Below, in pieces: positions 18,614 to 28,374 of a stretch of 64,000 bases of DNA. The notes beneath the pieces are model-generated. The model did no database searches and was not told where the DNA came from. It saw nothing but the letters and a program-made list of their open reading frames with translations. Positions within the stretch are counted from its first letter, which is position 1; each line of letters begins with the position of its first letter. The DNA is from Campylobacter ureolyticus ACS-301-V-Sch3b (GTDB lineage: Bacteria > Campylobacterota > Campylobacteria > Campylobacterales > Campylobacteraceae), in the NCBI RefSeq assembly GCF_000413435.1, contig NZ_KE340327.1, positions 257,667 through 321,666 of the forward strand. Direction: 5' to 3'. The translations under genes were made by a program, and so were the position numbers.

Positions 18614-19113
18614 CCATTAACTCCTGTTGCAAAAGTCTGTTTTGTATTTAGATCATGTTTTAAAGTAAGACCAGTTACATTATTTTCATTTTGCCATAAA
18701 ATAAAAGGCTTGTTGCTTGTAGCAATTTTTGTTTTTGTATTATAAAAAATCTCATCTGAGATGTAGTTTATTTCATCACTATTTTTATACTTCGCATTGC
18801 CTAAAAACTCTATTATATCATCTTTATGAATAGCTTTTTTTGAACTTAATGTATGATTTGTATCTTTATTTAAAATAAAACCTTTGAAATTTTCAAACTC
18901 ATCTTTATCTTTATATTTTACACCTTTATCAGCTTCATATTTTGCAATAATTTTTTCTTCTGTTACCTCATAATCAATTATATCAAACATTTCAGTCTGG
19001 GCTAAATCTATCTCATTTTTAAAAAAATCACTAAAATAAGGTGTTTGAACTGATAAAATAACCATCATAACACTAAAAATAGCAATGCCAAAATAAAAAA
19101 TTCTTATAGCCAT
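18595..19113 (-). CDS. lptC: LPS export protein LptC
   Basis: 172 residues with one N-terminal membrane anchor (IFYFGIAIFSVMMVILSV) and a periplasmic LptC-like domain (MFDIIDYEVTEEKIIAKYEADKG, then KNSDEINYISDEIFYNT). LptC receives LPS from the LptB2FG extractor. Sequence identity within this family is low; position between kdsC and lptA supports the call. It overlaps both neighbours (10 and 19 bases). Confidence 0.82.
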   Translation of the reverse strand: MAIRIFYFGIAIFSVMMVILSVQTPYFSDFFKNEIDLAQTEMFDIIDYEVTEEKIIAKYEADKGVKYKDKDEFENFKGFILNKDTNHTLSSKKAIHKDDIIEFLGNAKYKNSDEINYISDEIFYNTKTKIATSNKPFILWQNENNVTGLTLKHDLNTKQTFATGVNGWFLRK

Positions 19114-19592
19114 TTTTCAAGCCAAACATCGCTTAGTTTTTCTTTTTTTATAATTATTTCTATCATCTCTCTAACTGCCCCATCGCCACCTTTTTTTGAA
19201 AGCATTATATCAGCCTTTATTTCACTCATGGCATTTGATGGCTTAAAGCTCATTTTAACATTATTTAAAAGCTTTATATCGTTGTAGTCGTCGCCTATAG
19301 CAGCAGCATTTTCAAAACCCAATCCCTCTTTTTTTAGAATTTCTTCTGCTACGCTAAATTTATCTTTAACGCCTTGAAAAATATATTTTATTTTTAAATC
19401 TTTTGCTCTTTTTTCAACTATTTTTGATGATTTTCCTGTAATTATGGCTGAAATTTTACCCATTTTATTCCACTGTTCTATACCAAAGCCATCATTTACA
19501 TTAAATTTCTTTAACTCATCACCCAAATTTGTATAGTAAAGCCCACCATCAGTTAAACAGCCATCAACATCTAAAAAAATAATTTCTATCAT
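19104..19592 (-). CDS. kdsC: 3-deoxy-D-manno-octulosonate 8-phosphate phosphatase
   Basis: HAD-superfamily phosphatase of the small KdsC type (162 residues, C0 cap) that removes phosphate from Kdo-8-phosphate before LPS core synthesis. Motif I is DVDGCLTDG (8-16), motif II the T of ITGKSS, motif III the lysine in VKDKFS, and motif IV GDDYND near 104. It is the first gene of the kdsC-lptC-lptA-engB overlap series. Confidence 0.93.
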   Translation of the reverse strand: MIEIIFLDVDGCLTDGGLYYTNLGDELKKFNVNDGFGIEQWNKMGKISAIITGKSSKIVEKRAKDLKIKYIFQGVKDKFSVAEEILKKEGLGFENAAAIGDDYNDIKLLNNVKMSFKPSNAMSEIKADIMLSKKGGDGAVREMIEIIIKKEKLSDVWLEKWL

Positions 19593-19604
19593 AAAAACGC
19601 CCTT

Positions 19605-20171
19605 TTATAAAACGCCTTTTGTACTAGGAATTCCCATTTTTTCATTTTTAGTTAAAGCTCTTCTTAGTGCAACTGCAAAGGCTTTAAAAGTTGCTTCTGC
19701 TATGTGATGTTTGTTACTTCCTCTTAATTTTATAAGATGAAGTGTAATGCCTGCATTAAAAGCAACAGCTCTAAAAAACTCTTCTATCAACTCAGCATCA
19801 AATTCGCCTATTAAGCCCTCTTTTATGCTATCATAAACTAAAAAAGCTCTATTTGAGATATCTAAATCACAACTTACTGCACTTTCATCCATTACAACAA
19901 CTGAATTTGAATATCTTTCAATATTTTTCACTGGATAAATTTGCTCTTTTAAAGCCATTCCTAAAACTATACCAATATCTTCAACGCTATGATGAAAATC
20001 AACCTCTATATCGCCATCACACTCTACTTCTAAATCCATTAAAGAGTGTTTTGCAAAAGCTTCAAGCATATGGTTTAAAAAACCTATTTTAGTATTTATT
20101 TTGCTTTTTCCAGTTCCATAAATTTCTAATTTAAGCTTTATTTTTGTCTCTTTTGTATTTCGCTCTATCAT
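19605..20171 (-). CDS. hisB: Imidazoleglycerol-phosphate dehydratase
   Basis: Histidine synthesis, dehydration of IGP to imidazole-acetol phosphate. 188 residues: the monofunctional enzyme without the histidinol-phosphatase domain found in E. coli. Metal-binding motifs are seen: HMLEAFAKHS, DFHHSVEDIG, and later GSNKHHIAEATFKA. It lies 10 bases from rlpA and 12 bases from kdsC, so it is inside an envelope operon rather than with other his genes. Confidence 0.95.
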   Translation of the reverse strand: MIERNTKETKIKLKLEIYGTGKSKINTKIGFLNHMLEAFAKHSLMDLEVECDGDIEVDFHHSVEDIGIVLGMALKEQIYPVKNIERYSNSVVVMDESAVSCDLDISNRAFLVYDSIKEGLIGEFDAELIEEFFRAVAFNAGITLHLIKLRGSNKHHIAEATFKAFAVALRRALTKNEKMGIPSTKGVL

Positions 20172-20180
20172 ACTAAACCC

Positions 20181-20924
20181 CTATTGTCTAACTATAAAAG
20201 CGCCATCTAAATGATATGAACTATGAGCAAAATCTCTTGCTTCATCTTCGCTTCTAAAACCTGTTAAAAATACCCTATGAAGCCCATCTTGATCAAATTC
20301 TTTAACTATGGCTTTATATCCACCTCTTCCATCATACTCTTTTTTGTAAACATTGGCTCCATTTATATTTCTAAACGCCCCTACTTGAACCATAAAAGTT
20401 CCGCCTATATAAATTCTTTCACTTTGCGGAGCTGTTTTGCTAATACTATGGCCATCAAATCCAACAACCTCTATAGCAACAGGAGCAGTCCCACTAGCAA
20501 TCACCCCAATATCAGAAGCTGCTTTTTTAGATAAATCAATAATTCTTCCACTTACAAATGGACCTCTATCATTTATCCTTACAACTGTTGATTTTGAATT
20601 ATTTAAATTTGTAACTTTTACCATTGTGTTCATAGGAAAAGTTTTATGTGCCGCTGTTTGAGCGTACATATTATATCTTTCTCCATTTGAAGTGCTTTTG
20701 CCATGAAATTTTGGTCCATACCAACTAGCTAATCCTCTTTGAGTTTCTCCTACTTCAACCTTTTGAGGATAATATGTTTTTCCATTTATTTTATAAGGTC
20801 TCATGGTAGCATGAGTACTTGGTTTTGGTTTAGAAACAACCACAGGATATGATGTTTTAGTTGAACACCCTGCTATAAAAATAGCTATAAAAAAAAGTAT
20901 AAAAATATTTTTATGGTATGACAA
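20181..20924 (-). CDS. rlpA: RlpA-like septal lytic transglycosylase lipoprotein with SPOR domain
   Basis: 247 residues. Lipoprotein signal with lipobox cysteine in FIAGC (C20). A double-psi beta-barrel follows: GLASWYGPKFHGKSTSNGE, then NRGPF-like NDRGPF and GRIIDLSKKAA. The C-terminal SPOR domain (about 170-247, GTFMVQVGAFRN) binds denuded peptidoglycan at septa. RlpA cleaves such glycan strands in Pseudomonas. The start overlaps mltD by 14 bases, pairing two lytic transglycosylases. Confidence 0.92.
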   Translation of the reverse strand: MSYHKNIFILFFIAIFIAGCSTKTSYPVVVSKPKPSTHATMRPYKINGKTYYPQKVEVGETQRGLASWYGPKFHGKSTSNGERYNMYAQTAAHKTFPMNTMVKVTNLNNSKSTVVRINDRGPFVSGRIIDLSKKAASDIGVIASGTAPVAIEVVGFDGHSISKTAPQSERIYIGGTFMVQVGAFRNINGANVYKKEYDGRGGYKAIVKEFDQDGLHRVFLTGFRSEDEARDFAHSSYHLDGAFIVRQ

Positions 20925-22107
20925 TTGTATCTCCTGCTTTAATATTTAAATCTTTTATCTCATTTGCAGCAACTAAAGTAGCCACATCAACATCAAATTT
21001 ATTTGATATTGCTATTAGTGTATCACCTTTTTTTATAGTATATTCTTTGTCATCATTAAAAGCAATTATAGAAGTTGGAATTTTAAGTTTCATCCCAGCC
21101 TCTAATTCATCACTAAGATCGTTTTCTTTTATTATTTCATCTGTTGTAGTGTCCCATTTTTCAGCTATGCTTTCTATGGTCTCATTTTTTGCAACTACAT
21201 GGATGTTATATGATGGAGCAAATGTATCTTCCCCTCTTATTATCTGTCCTATATAATTTAATGCATAAAGATTAAGTTTTTCCTCAGGAATGTAAAAATG
21301 ATACGCGCTTTGGTCTTTTGGAGCGACAGAAGTTTTAATGTGAGGATTATACTTTTTCATCTCCTCCACGCTTAAACCTATGCTATTTCCAACACTTGCT
21401 AGACTTGTTCCACCTTGAACTTTTATTTTTTCTACTGAATTTTCTGGCCTGATATCAAGAAGTGCAACTCTTGCATCAATATTTTTTGAAATTATTGTGT
21501 TTTTAATAATTCTTTTAATGAAATTTTTAGTCTCTCTTGGTGTTTTACTACTTGTTAAAAGAGTTGAAAAATCATCATTTTTATTATTTCTTATAACTTT
21601 TTTCATACAGCCATCGCCACAATTATAAGCCATTAAAGAGATATACCACTTATCTTCAAAACTCTCATTTAAAAAGTCTAAATATTTAAAAGCTGTATCT
21701 GTTGATAAGAAAGGATCTCTTCTTTCATCGATTTGAGCATTAACATTAAGACCAAAAGATTTAGCAGTTCTAGGCATAAACTGCCACATTCCTCCAGCTT
21801 TTTTTGACGAAGTTGCTCTGTTTAAAAATTTTGACTCAACCATAGCAAGATAGAGTAAAAACTCAGGAGCATCAATTTTTTCAAGCTCTTTTTTTACCAT
21901 ATAAACATTATCGGGAGAGCTTTTTATAATTTTTATAAACTCACTTACATCTCTTTCATCTATACTTTTTTCTATATTTAACACTATTTCTTTATTTTTT
22001 TCATTATTTGGGATAGCAAACTCGTTTAAAATCTCATCTATAAGTGTATTTGCTTGTAAAGTAATAGTAAATATAAAAATTGTAAAAATACTAAACAATT
22101 TATTCAA
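20911..22107 (-). CDS. mltD: Membrane-bound lytic murein transglycosylase with LysM repeats
   Basis: 398 residues with a signal peptide (FSIFTIFIFTITLQA), an SLT domain (catalytic glutamate in LAMVESKF near residue 92; then GGMWQFMPRTAKSFGL and LMAYNCGDG), and two C-terminal LysM domains (about 300-346 and 353-398, the latter starting YTIKKGDTLIAISNKF). It cleaves glycan strands in the periplasm. Domain order matches MltD. It lies 9 bases after tatD. Confidence 0.92.
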   Translation of the reverse strand: MNKLFSIFTIFIFTITLQANTLIDEILNEFAIPNNEKNKEIVLNIEKSIDERDVSEFIKIIKSSPDNVYMVKKELEKIDAPEFLLYLAMVESKFLNRATSSKKAGGMWQFMPRTAKSFGLNVNAQIDERRDPFLSTDTAFKYLDFLNESFEDKWYISLMAYNCGDGCMKKVIRNNKNDDFSTLLTSSKTPRETKNFIKRIIKNTIISKNIDARVALLDIRPENSVEKIKVQGGTSLASVGNSIGLSVEEMKKYNPHIKTSVAPKDQSAYHFYIPEEKLNLYALNYIGQIIRGEDTFAPSYNIHVVAKNETIESIAEKWDTTTDEIIKENDLSDELEAGMKLKIPTSIIAFNDDKEYTIKKGDTLIAISNKFDVDVATLVAANEIKDLNIKAGDTIVIP

Positions 22108-22116
22108 ATTTTCTCC

Positions 22117-22899
22117 TTAAATTTTAAAAAGTTTTTCTGCGTTTTTTGTTGTAATTTCTTCTATTTCACTTACCTCTAAATTTAAAATTTCAGCCATTTT
22201 TTGTGCTACAAATGTAGTAAAAGCAGGCTCATTTCTTTTTCCTCTATTTGGTGTTGGCGCTAAATACGGCGCATCTGTTTCAATAACTATATTTGATAAT
22301 GGAATTTGATCTAAAATCTCAACTAAATTTTTAGCATTTTTAAAAGTTAAAACTCCGCCAATTCCAAAATAAAACCCTTCATCTTTTAATGAAAGCAATA
22401 ATTTGCTTGCATTATAACAGTGCAAAACTACACCAAAAAGTTTTTTTGAATGCTCTTTTAGGATATTATAAATATCCTCATTTGCATCTCTTGCATGAAT
22501 TATAAGAGGTTTTTTAAACTGGATTGCTAAATTTATTTGATCTAAAAAAATCTTTTTTTGCAAATTTTTATTAGCCAAAACCTCTTCATCGCTATTAAAA
22601 TGCTCTTTTATCTTAAAATAATCAAGTCCGCACTCTCCAACAGCTACACACTTTCTATCATCTAAAAAATCTCTTAGATAATTTATTTCAAACTCATCAG
22701 CGTGATATGGATGAACTCCAGCTGCAAAATAAACATTATCATAAGCATAAGCGATATCTCTAGCTTTTTTTAGGGTTTTTATATCAGCCCCAGGAATTAT
22801 TATTTTATTAATTCCACTTTCTTTTGCTCTTTTTATCACAAAATCCAAATCGTCATTAAAACTATCATCATCTAAATGACAATGTGTGTCTATTATCAT
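22117..22899 (-). CDS. tatD: TatD-family metal-dependent hydrolase/DNase
   Basis: 260 residues, amidohydrolase-fold nuclease. Metal ligands: THCHLDD at the N terminus, the glutamate in VGECGLDY, H in IIHARDA, H in VVLHCYN, and D in IETDAPYLAP. Family members act as 3'-5' exonuclease in DNA repair or on D-tyrosyl-like products; the exact role in Campylobacter is unknown. It lies in the mltD-tatD-recN order I recall from C. jejuni, though no response regulator gene is present between tatD and recN here. Confidence 0.92.
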   Translation of the reverse strand: MIIDTHCHLDDDSFNDDLDFVIKRAKESGINKIIIPGADIKTLKKARDIAYAYDNVYFAAGVHPYHADEFEINYLRDFLDDRKCVAVGECGLDYFKIKEHFNSDEEVLANKNLQKKIFLDQINLAIQFKKPLIIHARDANEDIYNILKEHSKKLFGVVLHCYNASKLLLSLKDEGFYFGIGGVLTFKNAKNLVEILDQIPLSNIVIETDAPYLAPTPNRGKRNEPAFTTFVAQKMAEILNLEVSEIEEITTKNAEKLFKI

Positions 22900-22980
22900 C
22901 TGCTAACCTAATTAATTATTTTAATCAATTTTCGATTTTAGCAAAAAATGACAAATGAAAGCTTAAAGTAGTATAAATTT

Positions 22981-24504
22981 TCAACTATTTCTAAGTTTTT
23001 TTGCAAATTCCAAGGCTTCTTTTGTGATTTTTTCCCCACTTATCATTCTTGCAAGCTCTGTTATTTTCTCATCTTCGTTTAGTTTTTTTACATTTGAAAT
23101 ATCATTTATTTTACTAACTAAAAAATGAGAATTGGCTTTTGAACTAAGTTGTGGAAGATGTGAAATAGCAAAAATTTGATAAAATTTTGAAATTTTTAAA
23201 AGAACATTGGCAATACTCATAGCCTCTTTTCCGCTTAAGTTTGCATCTATTTCATCAAGGATTAAAACACCATTTGCAAAACCTGTTATATCAATATTTG
23301 CACCAATAAATGCAAGCCTTAGTCTATTAAACTCACCGGAGCTTAAATTTTTTAAAAGTGTATTTGAAATTTCAAAGCTTATTTCATCCATTCCTAAGCT
23401 ATCAATCTCTTTTTCTTTAAATATAACTTTTGCATCACTCATATAAAGCTCTTTTAAATATCCATTTAAAATATTTTCAAGCTCTTTTTTTACATTTTTT
23501 CTACTACTGCTTACTAAATTTGAAATTTTAAGAAGTTTTTCTTTTGTAATTTTAAAAGAGTTTTTTAAATCATTTTTTTTAAACTCTATATTTTCATATT
23601 CGTTTAACTCTTTTTTTCTAGTTTGTAAGGTGTGAAGTGCTTCTTTTACGCCACCATAGCGTTTTTCTAAATAGTTTAAATCTTCAATTCTATTTAAAGT
23701 TTTTTCTATATCAATATTTTCTAAATCTTCTAAATTTAAACTCTCTTTTTTAGCCCTTAACTCATTTATAGTTTCTTCAAAAAAATCACTTTCTAAATCA
23801 CTTACCCTTAAAGCCTCAATTACACTACTTTCTATATCAAATATTATTTCAGCTTTCATCCAAGCCTCATTTATCCTATCGATTTTACTAAGGCGTTTTT
23901 TTAACTCCATTAACTCCTCAAATTCACCTATTTTAGGATCTATACTTTCTATTTTATTTATTTCAAATTTTGCAAAATCCTTTAACTCCTCAATATTTTT
24001 CTCTTCATTTTCAATTTTTTCAAGCTCTTTTTTTACACCACTAAATTCTTTATAAATTTCACTTAAACTCTCTAAATTTGCTTTATGAGATTTATCTTTT
24101 TTAATAGCCAATAAATCTAGCAAATTTAATAAATTTTTATTGTTAAACTCATCAGCATTTCTAATGCTAAGATATTTAATATGGGTTGAAGCAATTGAAA
24201 ATAAATTTTTTTTAGAGATAAATTGAGAGTTTATAAAATATCTTGTTGATTTATCTTTTAGCATTCTAAAATTATTAACACTTTCATTTTCTATGCCAAA
24301 TTCACTTAAATCAAAATCAAACTCCACATCTGCTTCTATTAAACCAGCATCTGTTTCACTAAGTCCAAATACAGATAAAATAGCATTCATCAAAACTGAT
24401 TTTCCAGCTCCACTAACTCCTGTAAAAACACTTAATCCTTTATCAAAAAAAAGCTCTGATTCTTTAAAAGTTAAATTATTTTTCACATAAAGTCTATCTA
24501 TCAA
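22981..24504 (-). CDS. recN: DNA repair protein RecN
   Basis: 507-residue SMC-like ATPase for double-strand break repair. Walker A is GVSGAGKSVLM near residues 29-40; a long coiled-coil middle follows; the ABC signature is LSSGEFNRLRLAF near 385, and Walker B is VLILDEIDANLSG. Shorter than the E. coli protein, as in other Campylobacter. The stop of nadK overlaps the ATG by 4 bases. Confidence 0.93.
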   Translation of the reverse strand: MIDRLYVKNNLTFKESELFFDKGLSVFTGVSGAGKSVLMNAILSVFGLSETDAGLIEADVEFDFDLSEFGIENESVNNFRMLKDKSTRYFINSQFISKKNLFSIASTHIKYLSIRNADEFNNKNLLNLLDLLAIKKDKSHKANLESLSEIYKEFSGVKKELEKIENEEKNIEELKDFAKFEINKIESIDPKIGEFEELMELKKRLSKIDRINEAWMKAEIIFDIESSVIEALRVSDLESDFFEETINELRAKKESLNLEDLENIDIEKTLNRIEDLNYLEKRYGGVKEALHTLQTRKKELNEYENIEFKKNDLKNSFKITKEKLLKISNLVSSSRKNVKKELENILNGYLKELYMSDAKVIFKEKEIDSLGMDEISFEISNTLLKNLSSGEFNRLRLAFIGANIDITGFANGVLILDEIDANLSGKEAMSIANVLLKISKFYQIFAISHLPQLSSKANSHFLVSKINDISNVKKLNEDEKITELARMISGEKITKEALEFAKKLRNS

Positions 24505-25367
24505 ACCTTGCCTCCATTATGCCCCCAATGAAGTTTATTTTTTAAAACCTCAAAATAATTTGCGTTTAAATGTCTTATTAAATTTGCGTGAGTGTCCCCA
24601 AGCCTAACCACAACTTCATCAAATTTACTCATATCAAAAGCATTTTGCCCATCTATTATAATACTTACCTTGCTATTTCCTGCATTTTTAAATTTTAATT
24701 TATATTCAGCTGGCAAAACAAGCGGTCTTTGTGTTAGGCTATGAGCACAAATTGGCGTAATACAAAAAACCTTACTCATTGGATAAATTATTGGTCCATT
24801 TGCACTCATATTATAAGCAGTTGAGCCAACAGGTGAGCTTACTATAACGCCATCACCATAATATGTATTAAAATACTCATCATCTAAATATCCATCAACT
24901 TTACTCATTGATAAAACTGCACTTCTTGATAAAACAAGATCGTTAAATGCGATTAGTTTTATCTCATCTTTAGAGTTTTTAAGCAAAATTTCTAACATCA
25001 AAGGCTTTTTTATTTCATATTTGCCTTTTAAAAAATCGGCAAAAAACTCCTTTAAATTATTGATTTTAACATCAGTTAAAAACCCAAGAGTTCCATCATA
25101 AACACCTAAAACATTTAAATTTTTAAAACCAATTTTAGCTATTTCTCTGCAAGTTGAGATTAAAGTTCCATCTCCTCCAATGCTTAAAATTAAAGTTTTT
25201 TCCTCATCTATTTTATGCAGATTTTTAAATTTATTTATAGTTTTTTCTAAAAATAAAATTTCATAGCCTAAACTTTCAAAATGTTTTACAAATTTCAAAC
25301 AATTTTTAGGATTTTTGGCAACTATTCCGATGTATTTTAAGTTTTTTTCTAAAATTATTTTATTCAT
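24501..25367 (-). CDS. nadK: NAD kinase
   Basis: Phosphorylates NAD to NADP. The GGDGT motif is in LSIGGDGTLIST, and the second NAD-binding segment NGPIIYPMS and GSTAYNMSANGP are intact. I choose the ATG at 25367 (288 residues, starting MNKIILEKN). A longer TTG-initiated frame to 25418 would run through the aspS promoter region and adds 17 residues unlike the family. A good ribosome site is lacking at the ATG, so this start is probable, not certain. Confidence 0.92.
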   Translation of the reverse strand: MNKIILEKNLKYIGIVAKNPKNCLKFVKHFESLGYEILFLEKTINKFKNLHKIDEEKTLILSIGGDGTLISTCREIAKIGFKNLNVLGVYDGTLGFLTDVKINNLKEFFADFLKGKYEIKKPLMLEILLKNSKDEIKLIAFNDLVLSRSAVLSMSKVDGYLDDEYFNTYYGDGVIVSSPVGSTAYNMSANGPIIYPMSKVFCITPICAHSLTQRPLVLPAEYKLKFKNAGNSKVSIIIDGQNAFDMSKFDEVVVRLGDTHANLIRHLNANYFEVLKNKLHWGHNGGKV

Positions 25368-25413
25368 AACTGTTATTTTAGTAAAAATTAGCTTTACAAA
25401 AGCAAAATTTCGA

Positions 25414-25419
25414 TACAAT
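25414..25419 (+). promoter_or_regulatory. -10 box of aspS promoter
   Basis: TACAAT at 25414-25419, preceded by T/A-rich sequence, 41 bases before the aspS TTG. The divergent nadK start lies on the other side. Confidence 0.5.
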
Positions 25420-25459
25420 GAGAGTTAAAATTTCAAAAATAATATAAAAAGGAAAAATT

Positions 25460-27208
25460 TTGAGAAGTCATTATTGCACCGATGTATCAAAAAAAGATGT
25501 CGGAAAAGAGGTAAAAGTATGTGGCTGGGTGAACTCATATAGAGATCATGGTGGCGTTATTTTTATAGACTTAAGAGATAGAAGTGGTCTTTTGCAGCTA
25601 GTTTGTGATCCAGCTGATAATAAAAAAGCTTATGATTTAGCAAACAATATAAGAAATGAATTTGTTATAAAAGCAAGTGGAAAAGTAAGACTTAGAGGTG
25701 AAGGTCTTACAAATGAAAAGCTAAAAACAGGCGAAATAGAAGTAGTTGTTGATGATTTAGTTATAGAAAATCCAAGTGCGCCTTTACCATTTGTAATTGG
25801 CGATAAAGACGTAGGAGAGGAAACAAGACTTAAATATAGATTTTTAGATCTTAGAACTCCTGAAAATTTTGCTAAATTTCAAACTCGCTCAAAAGCAGCA
25901 ATTGCAACTAGAAACACACTTAATCACCTTGGATTTGTTGAAGTTGAAACTCCGGTTTTAACAAGAGCAACTCCAGAAGGAGCAAGAGATTATTTAGTTC
26001 CAAGTAGAGTTTATCCAGGGGAGTTTTATGCACTTCCTCAAAGTCCTCAGCTATTTAAGCAGCTTTTAATGTGCTCAGGTTTTGATAAATACTTCCAAAT
26101 AGCAAAATGCTTTAGAGATGAGGATTTAAGAGCTGATAGACAGCCTGAATTTACACAAATAGATATAGAGATGAGCTTTGTTGAGCAAGAAGATGTTATA
26201 AAAGTTGCTGAAGAGGTATTAAAAGATATTTTTAAAGAGTGTGGGCATGATATAAAAACCCCATTTAGAAGAATGGATTATAAAGAGGCTACTGAAAAAT
26301 ACGGAAGTGATAAACCAGATTTAAGATTTGATATGCCACTTGTTGATGTAGCAGACATTTTTGAAAAATCAAGCAATGAAATTTTTAGCAAAATAGCACA
26401 AGACAAAAGAAAAAATAGAGTAAAAGCTATAGCTGTTAAAAACGGAGATAATATCTTTAGTAAACGCCAAATGCAAGGCTTTGAAGAATATGTTAAAAAA
26501 TTTGGAGCAAAAGGATTAGCATTTTTCCAAGTAAAAGAAGATGGATTAAAAGGACCTTTGCTTAAATTCTTTGAAAAAGAAGATATAGATGAGATCATAA
26601 AAAGATGCAACCTTGAAGTTGGAGATGTTGTATTTTTTGGAGCTGGCAAGAAAAAAATCGTGCTTGATTATATGGGAAGATTTAGGCTATTTTTAGCAAA
26701 TGAGATGAATCTAATCGATAAAGATAAATTAGAGTTTTTATGGGTATTAAATTTCCCTATGTTTGAAGAAAACGATGATGGCACCTACTCAGCAATGCAC
26801 CACCCTTTCACAATGCCAAATAATATTGATGATGACATAGAAGATATAACTTCAGTTGCTTATGATGTTGTATTAAACGGAATTGAGCTTGGCGGTGGAA
26901 GCATAAGAATCCATAAAAACGATATCCAACAAAAAGTATTTGAAAAGCTTGGAATACACGAAAAAGAACAAAGAGATAAATTTGGATTTTTACTAGATGC
27001 TTTAACCTTTGGAGCACCACCACATGGAGGAATTGCAATTGGATTTGACAGACTTATGATGCTTTTAACAAAATCATCTAGCATTAGAGATATCATAGCA
27101 TTTCCAAAAACTCAAAGAGCTCAATGTCCTCTTACAAAAGCTCCAAGTCATGCAAGTGATGAGCAACTAAAAGAGCTTGGTCTTAAAGTAGTAAAAAAAC
27201 AAAACTAG
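25460..27208 (+). CDS. aspS: Aspartyl-tRNA synthetase
   Basis: 582-residue class IIb synthetase. N-terminal OB fold anticodon domain ([25 protein letters not shown]), class II motif 1 around [14 protein letters not shown], motif 2 in [18 protein letters not shown], a GAD insert domain (about 300-400), and motif 3 [10 protein letters not shown] near 530. The start is TTG at 25460 with AAAAAGGA upstream, and the next ATG is far inside. Organisms with GatCAB often use a non-discriminating form that also charges tRNA-Asn; I cannot decide that from reading. Followed by adk after 11 bases. Confidence 0.96.
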   Translation: MRSHYCTDVSKKDVGKEVKVCGWVNSYRDHGGVIFIDLRDRSGLLQLVCDPADNKKAYDLANNIRNEFVIKASGKVRLRGEGLTNEKLKTGEIEVVVDDLVIENPSAPLPFVIGDKDVGEETRLKYRFLDLRTPENFAKFQTRSKAAIATRNTLNHLGFVEVETPVLTRATPEGARDYLVPSRVYPGEFYALPQSPQLFKQLLMCSGFDKYFQIAKCFRDEDLRADRQPEFTQIDIEMSFVEQEDVIKVAEEVLKDIFKECGHDIKTPFRRMDYKEATEKYGSDKPDLRFDMPLVDVADIFEKSSNEIFSKIAQDKRKNRVKAIAVKNGDNIFSKRQMQGFEEYVKKFGAKGLAFFQVKEDGLKGPLLKFFEKEDIDEIIKRCNLEVGDVVFFGAGKKKIVLDYMGRFRLFLANEMNLIDKDKLEFLWVLNFPMFEENDDGTYSAMHHPFTMPNNIDDDIEDITSVAYDVVLNGIELGGGSIRIHKNDIQQKVFEKLGIHEKEQRDKFGFLLDALTFGAPPHGGIAIGFDRLMMLLTKSSSIRDIIAFPKTQRAQCPLTKAPSHASDEQLKELGLKVVKKQN

Positions 27209-27219
27209 AAAGGATAAAA

Positions 27220-27801
27220 ATGAAAAATGTATTTTTAATCATAGGAGCTCCAGGAAGTGGAAAAACAACTGATGCAAGCATGATAAAAGAGATGAATCAA
27301 AGCGTAGAACACTACTCAACAGGAGATATGCTAAGAGCAGAAGTTGCAAAAGGAAGCGAACTTGGAAAAGAGATAAATAGCTTTATCTCAAAAGGAAATT
27401 TGGTTCCACTTGAAATAGTTATAAATACCATAACTTCAGCTATAAAAAGCTCTGATTTAGACTTCATTATAATAGATGGCTTTCCAAGAAGTGTTGAACA
27501 AATGCAAAAATTTGATGAAGTTTTAAAAGATAATTCCGATATAAATCTAAACTGCGTTATCGAAGTAGATGTTAGTGAAGAAGTTGCAAAAGAAAGAATT
27601 CTAGGAAGAAATAGAAACGATGATAATGAAGAAATTTTCAATAATAGAATGAAAATTTTTACAGATCCAATTGAGGAAATTAGAAAATTTTATAAAAATA
27701 AAGGTTGTTATAAAGTTGTAAATGGCGAAAGAACAATTGATGAAATCGTTGCTGATATGAATGAGATAATAGTTCAAGCTATTATGAAATCAATGAATTA
27801 A
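27220..27801 (+). CDS. adk: Adenylate kinase
   Basis: 193 residues, AMP + ATP to 2 ADP. P-loop GAPGSGKTT (8-16), AMP-binding segments STGDMLR and DGFPRSVEQM, and LGRNRNDDNEEIFNNR in the short lid. It lacks the zinc-finger lid, as in other short adenylate kinases. It has an AAAGGA ribosome site and sits between aspS and ppa, a pairing conserved in Campylobacter. Confidence 0.95.
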   Translation: MKNVFLIIGAPGSGKTTDASMIKEMNQSVEHYSTGDMLRAEVAKGSELGKEINSFISKGNLVPLEIVINTITSAIKSSDLDFIIIDGFPRSVEQMQKFDEVLKDNSDINLNCVIEVDVSEEVAKERILGRNRNDDNEEIFNNRMKIFTDPIEEIRKFYKNKGCYKVVNGERTIDEIVADMNEIIVQAIMKSMN

Positions 27802-27812
27802 TAGGAGAAAAA

Positions 27813-28331
27813 ATGGATATTTCAAAAATAAAAATAGGCTCAAACCCTGATAAGATAAATGCTGTTATAGAGATACCTTATGGATCAAATGTAAAGTATG
27901 AAATAGATAAAACTAGTGGTGCTGTAGTAGTTGATAGAGTTTTATACTCAGCTGTTTTTTACCCTGCAAATTATGGATTTGTTCCAAATACTTTGGCTGC
28001 TGATGGTGATCCAGCTGATATTTTAGTAATTAATGAGTATCCTTTGCAAGCTGGCTCTGTAATACCTTGTAGATTAATAGGTGTTTTAGTAATGGAAGAT
28101 GAAGCTGGAATGGACGAAAAGCTTTTAGCAGTTCCAGTTAGTAAAATTGATCCAAGATTTGATGATATAAAATCAATCGATAATCTACCAAAAGCAACTC
28201 TAGATAGAATTAAAAACTTTTTTGAAACCTATAAACTTCTTGAGCCAAATAAATGGGTAAAAGTAAAAGGGTTTAAAGACTTAAAAACAGCTACTGAAAT
28301 TTTAGATAAAGCTATTAAAAACTACAAATAA
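27813..28331 (+). CDS. ppa: Inorganic pyrophosphatase
   Basis: 172-residue soluble family I enzyme that splits pyrophosphate to drive biosynthesis. The signature DGDPADILVI holds metal-binding aspartates near residue 65; EIPYGSNVKYEIDK, YPANYGFVP and KVKGFKD are further family motifs. It has an AGGAG ribosome site and starts 11 bases after adk. Confidence 0.97.
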   Translation: MDISKIKIGSNPDKINAVIEIPYGSNVKYEIDKTSGAVVVDRVLYSAVFYPANYGFVPNTLAADGDPADILVINEYPLQAGSVIPCRLIGVLVMEDEAGMDEKLLAVPVSKIDPRFDDIKSIDNLPKATLDRIKNFFETYKLLEPNKWVKVKGFKDLKTATEILDKAIKNYK

Positions 28332-28333
28332 AA

Positions 28334-28354
28334 TAAGGGAAAATTTTTCCCTTA
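28334..28354 (+). terminator. Hairpin after ppa
   Basis: TAAGGGAA pairs with TTCCCTTA across an A/T loop, 2 bases after the ppa stop. The T-run is within the 3' loop side and the stem is followed by AAATA, so it is a weak terminator at best; the next gene begins 20 bases later. Confidence 0.45.
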
Positions 28355-28374
28355 AATACTCAACAAGGAAATTA

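Noticed and set aside
24501..25418. Longer nadK start at 25418
   Set aside because: TTG start without ribosome site; it overlaps the aspS promoter, and the added residues are unlike NAD kinases.
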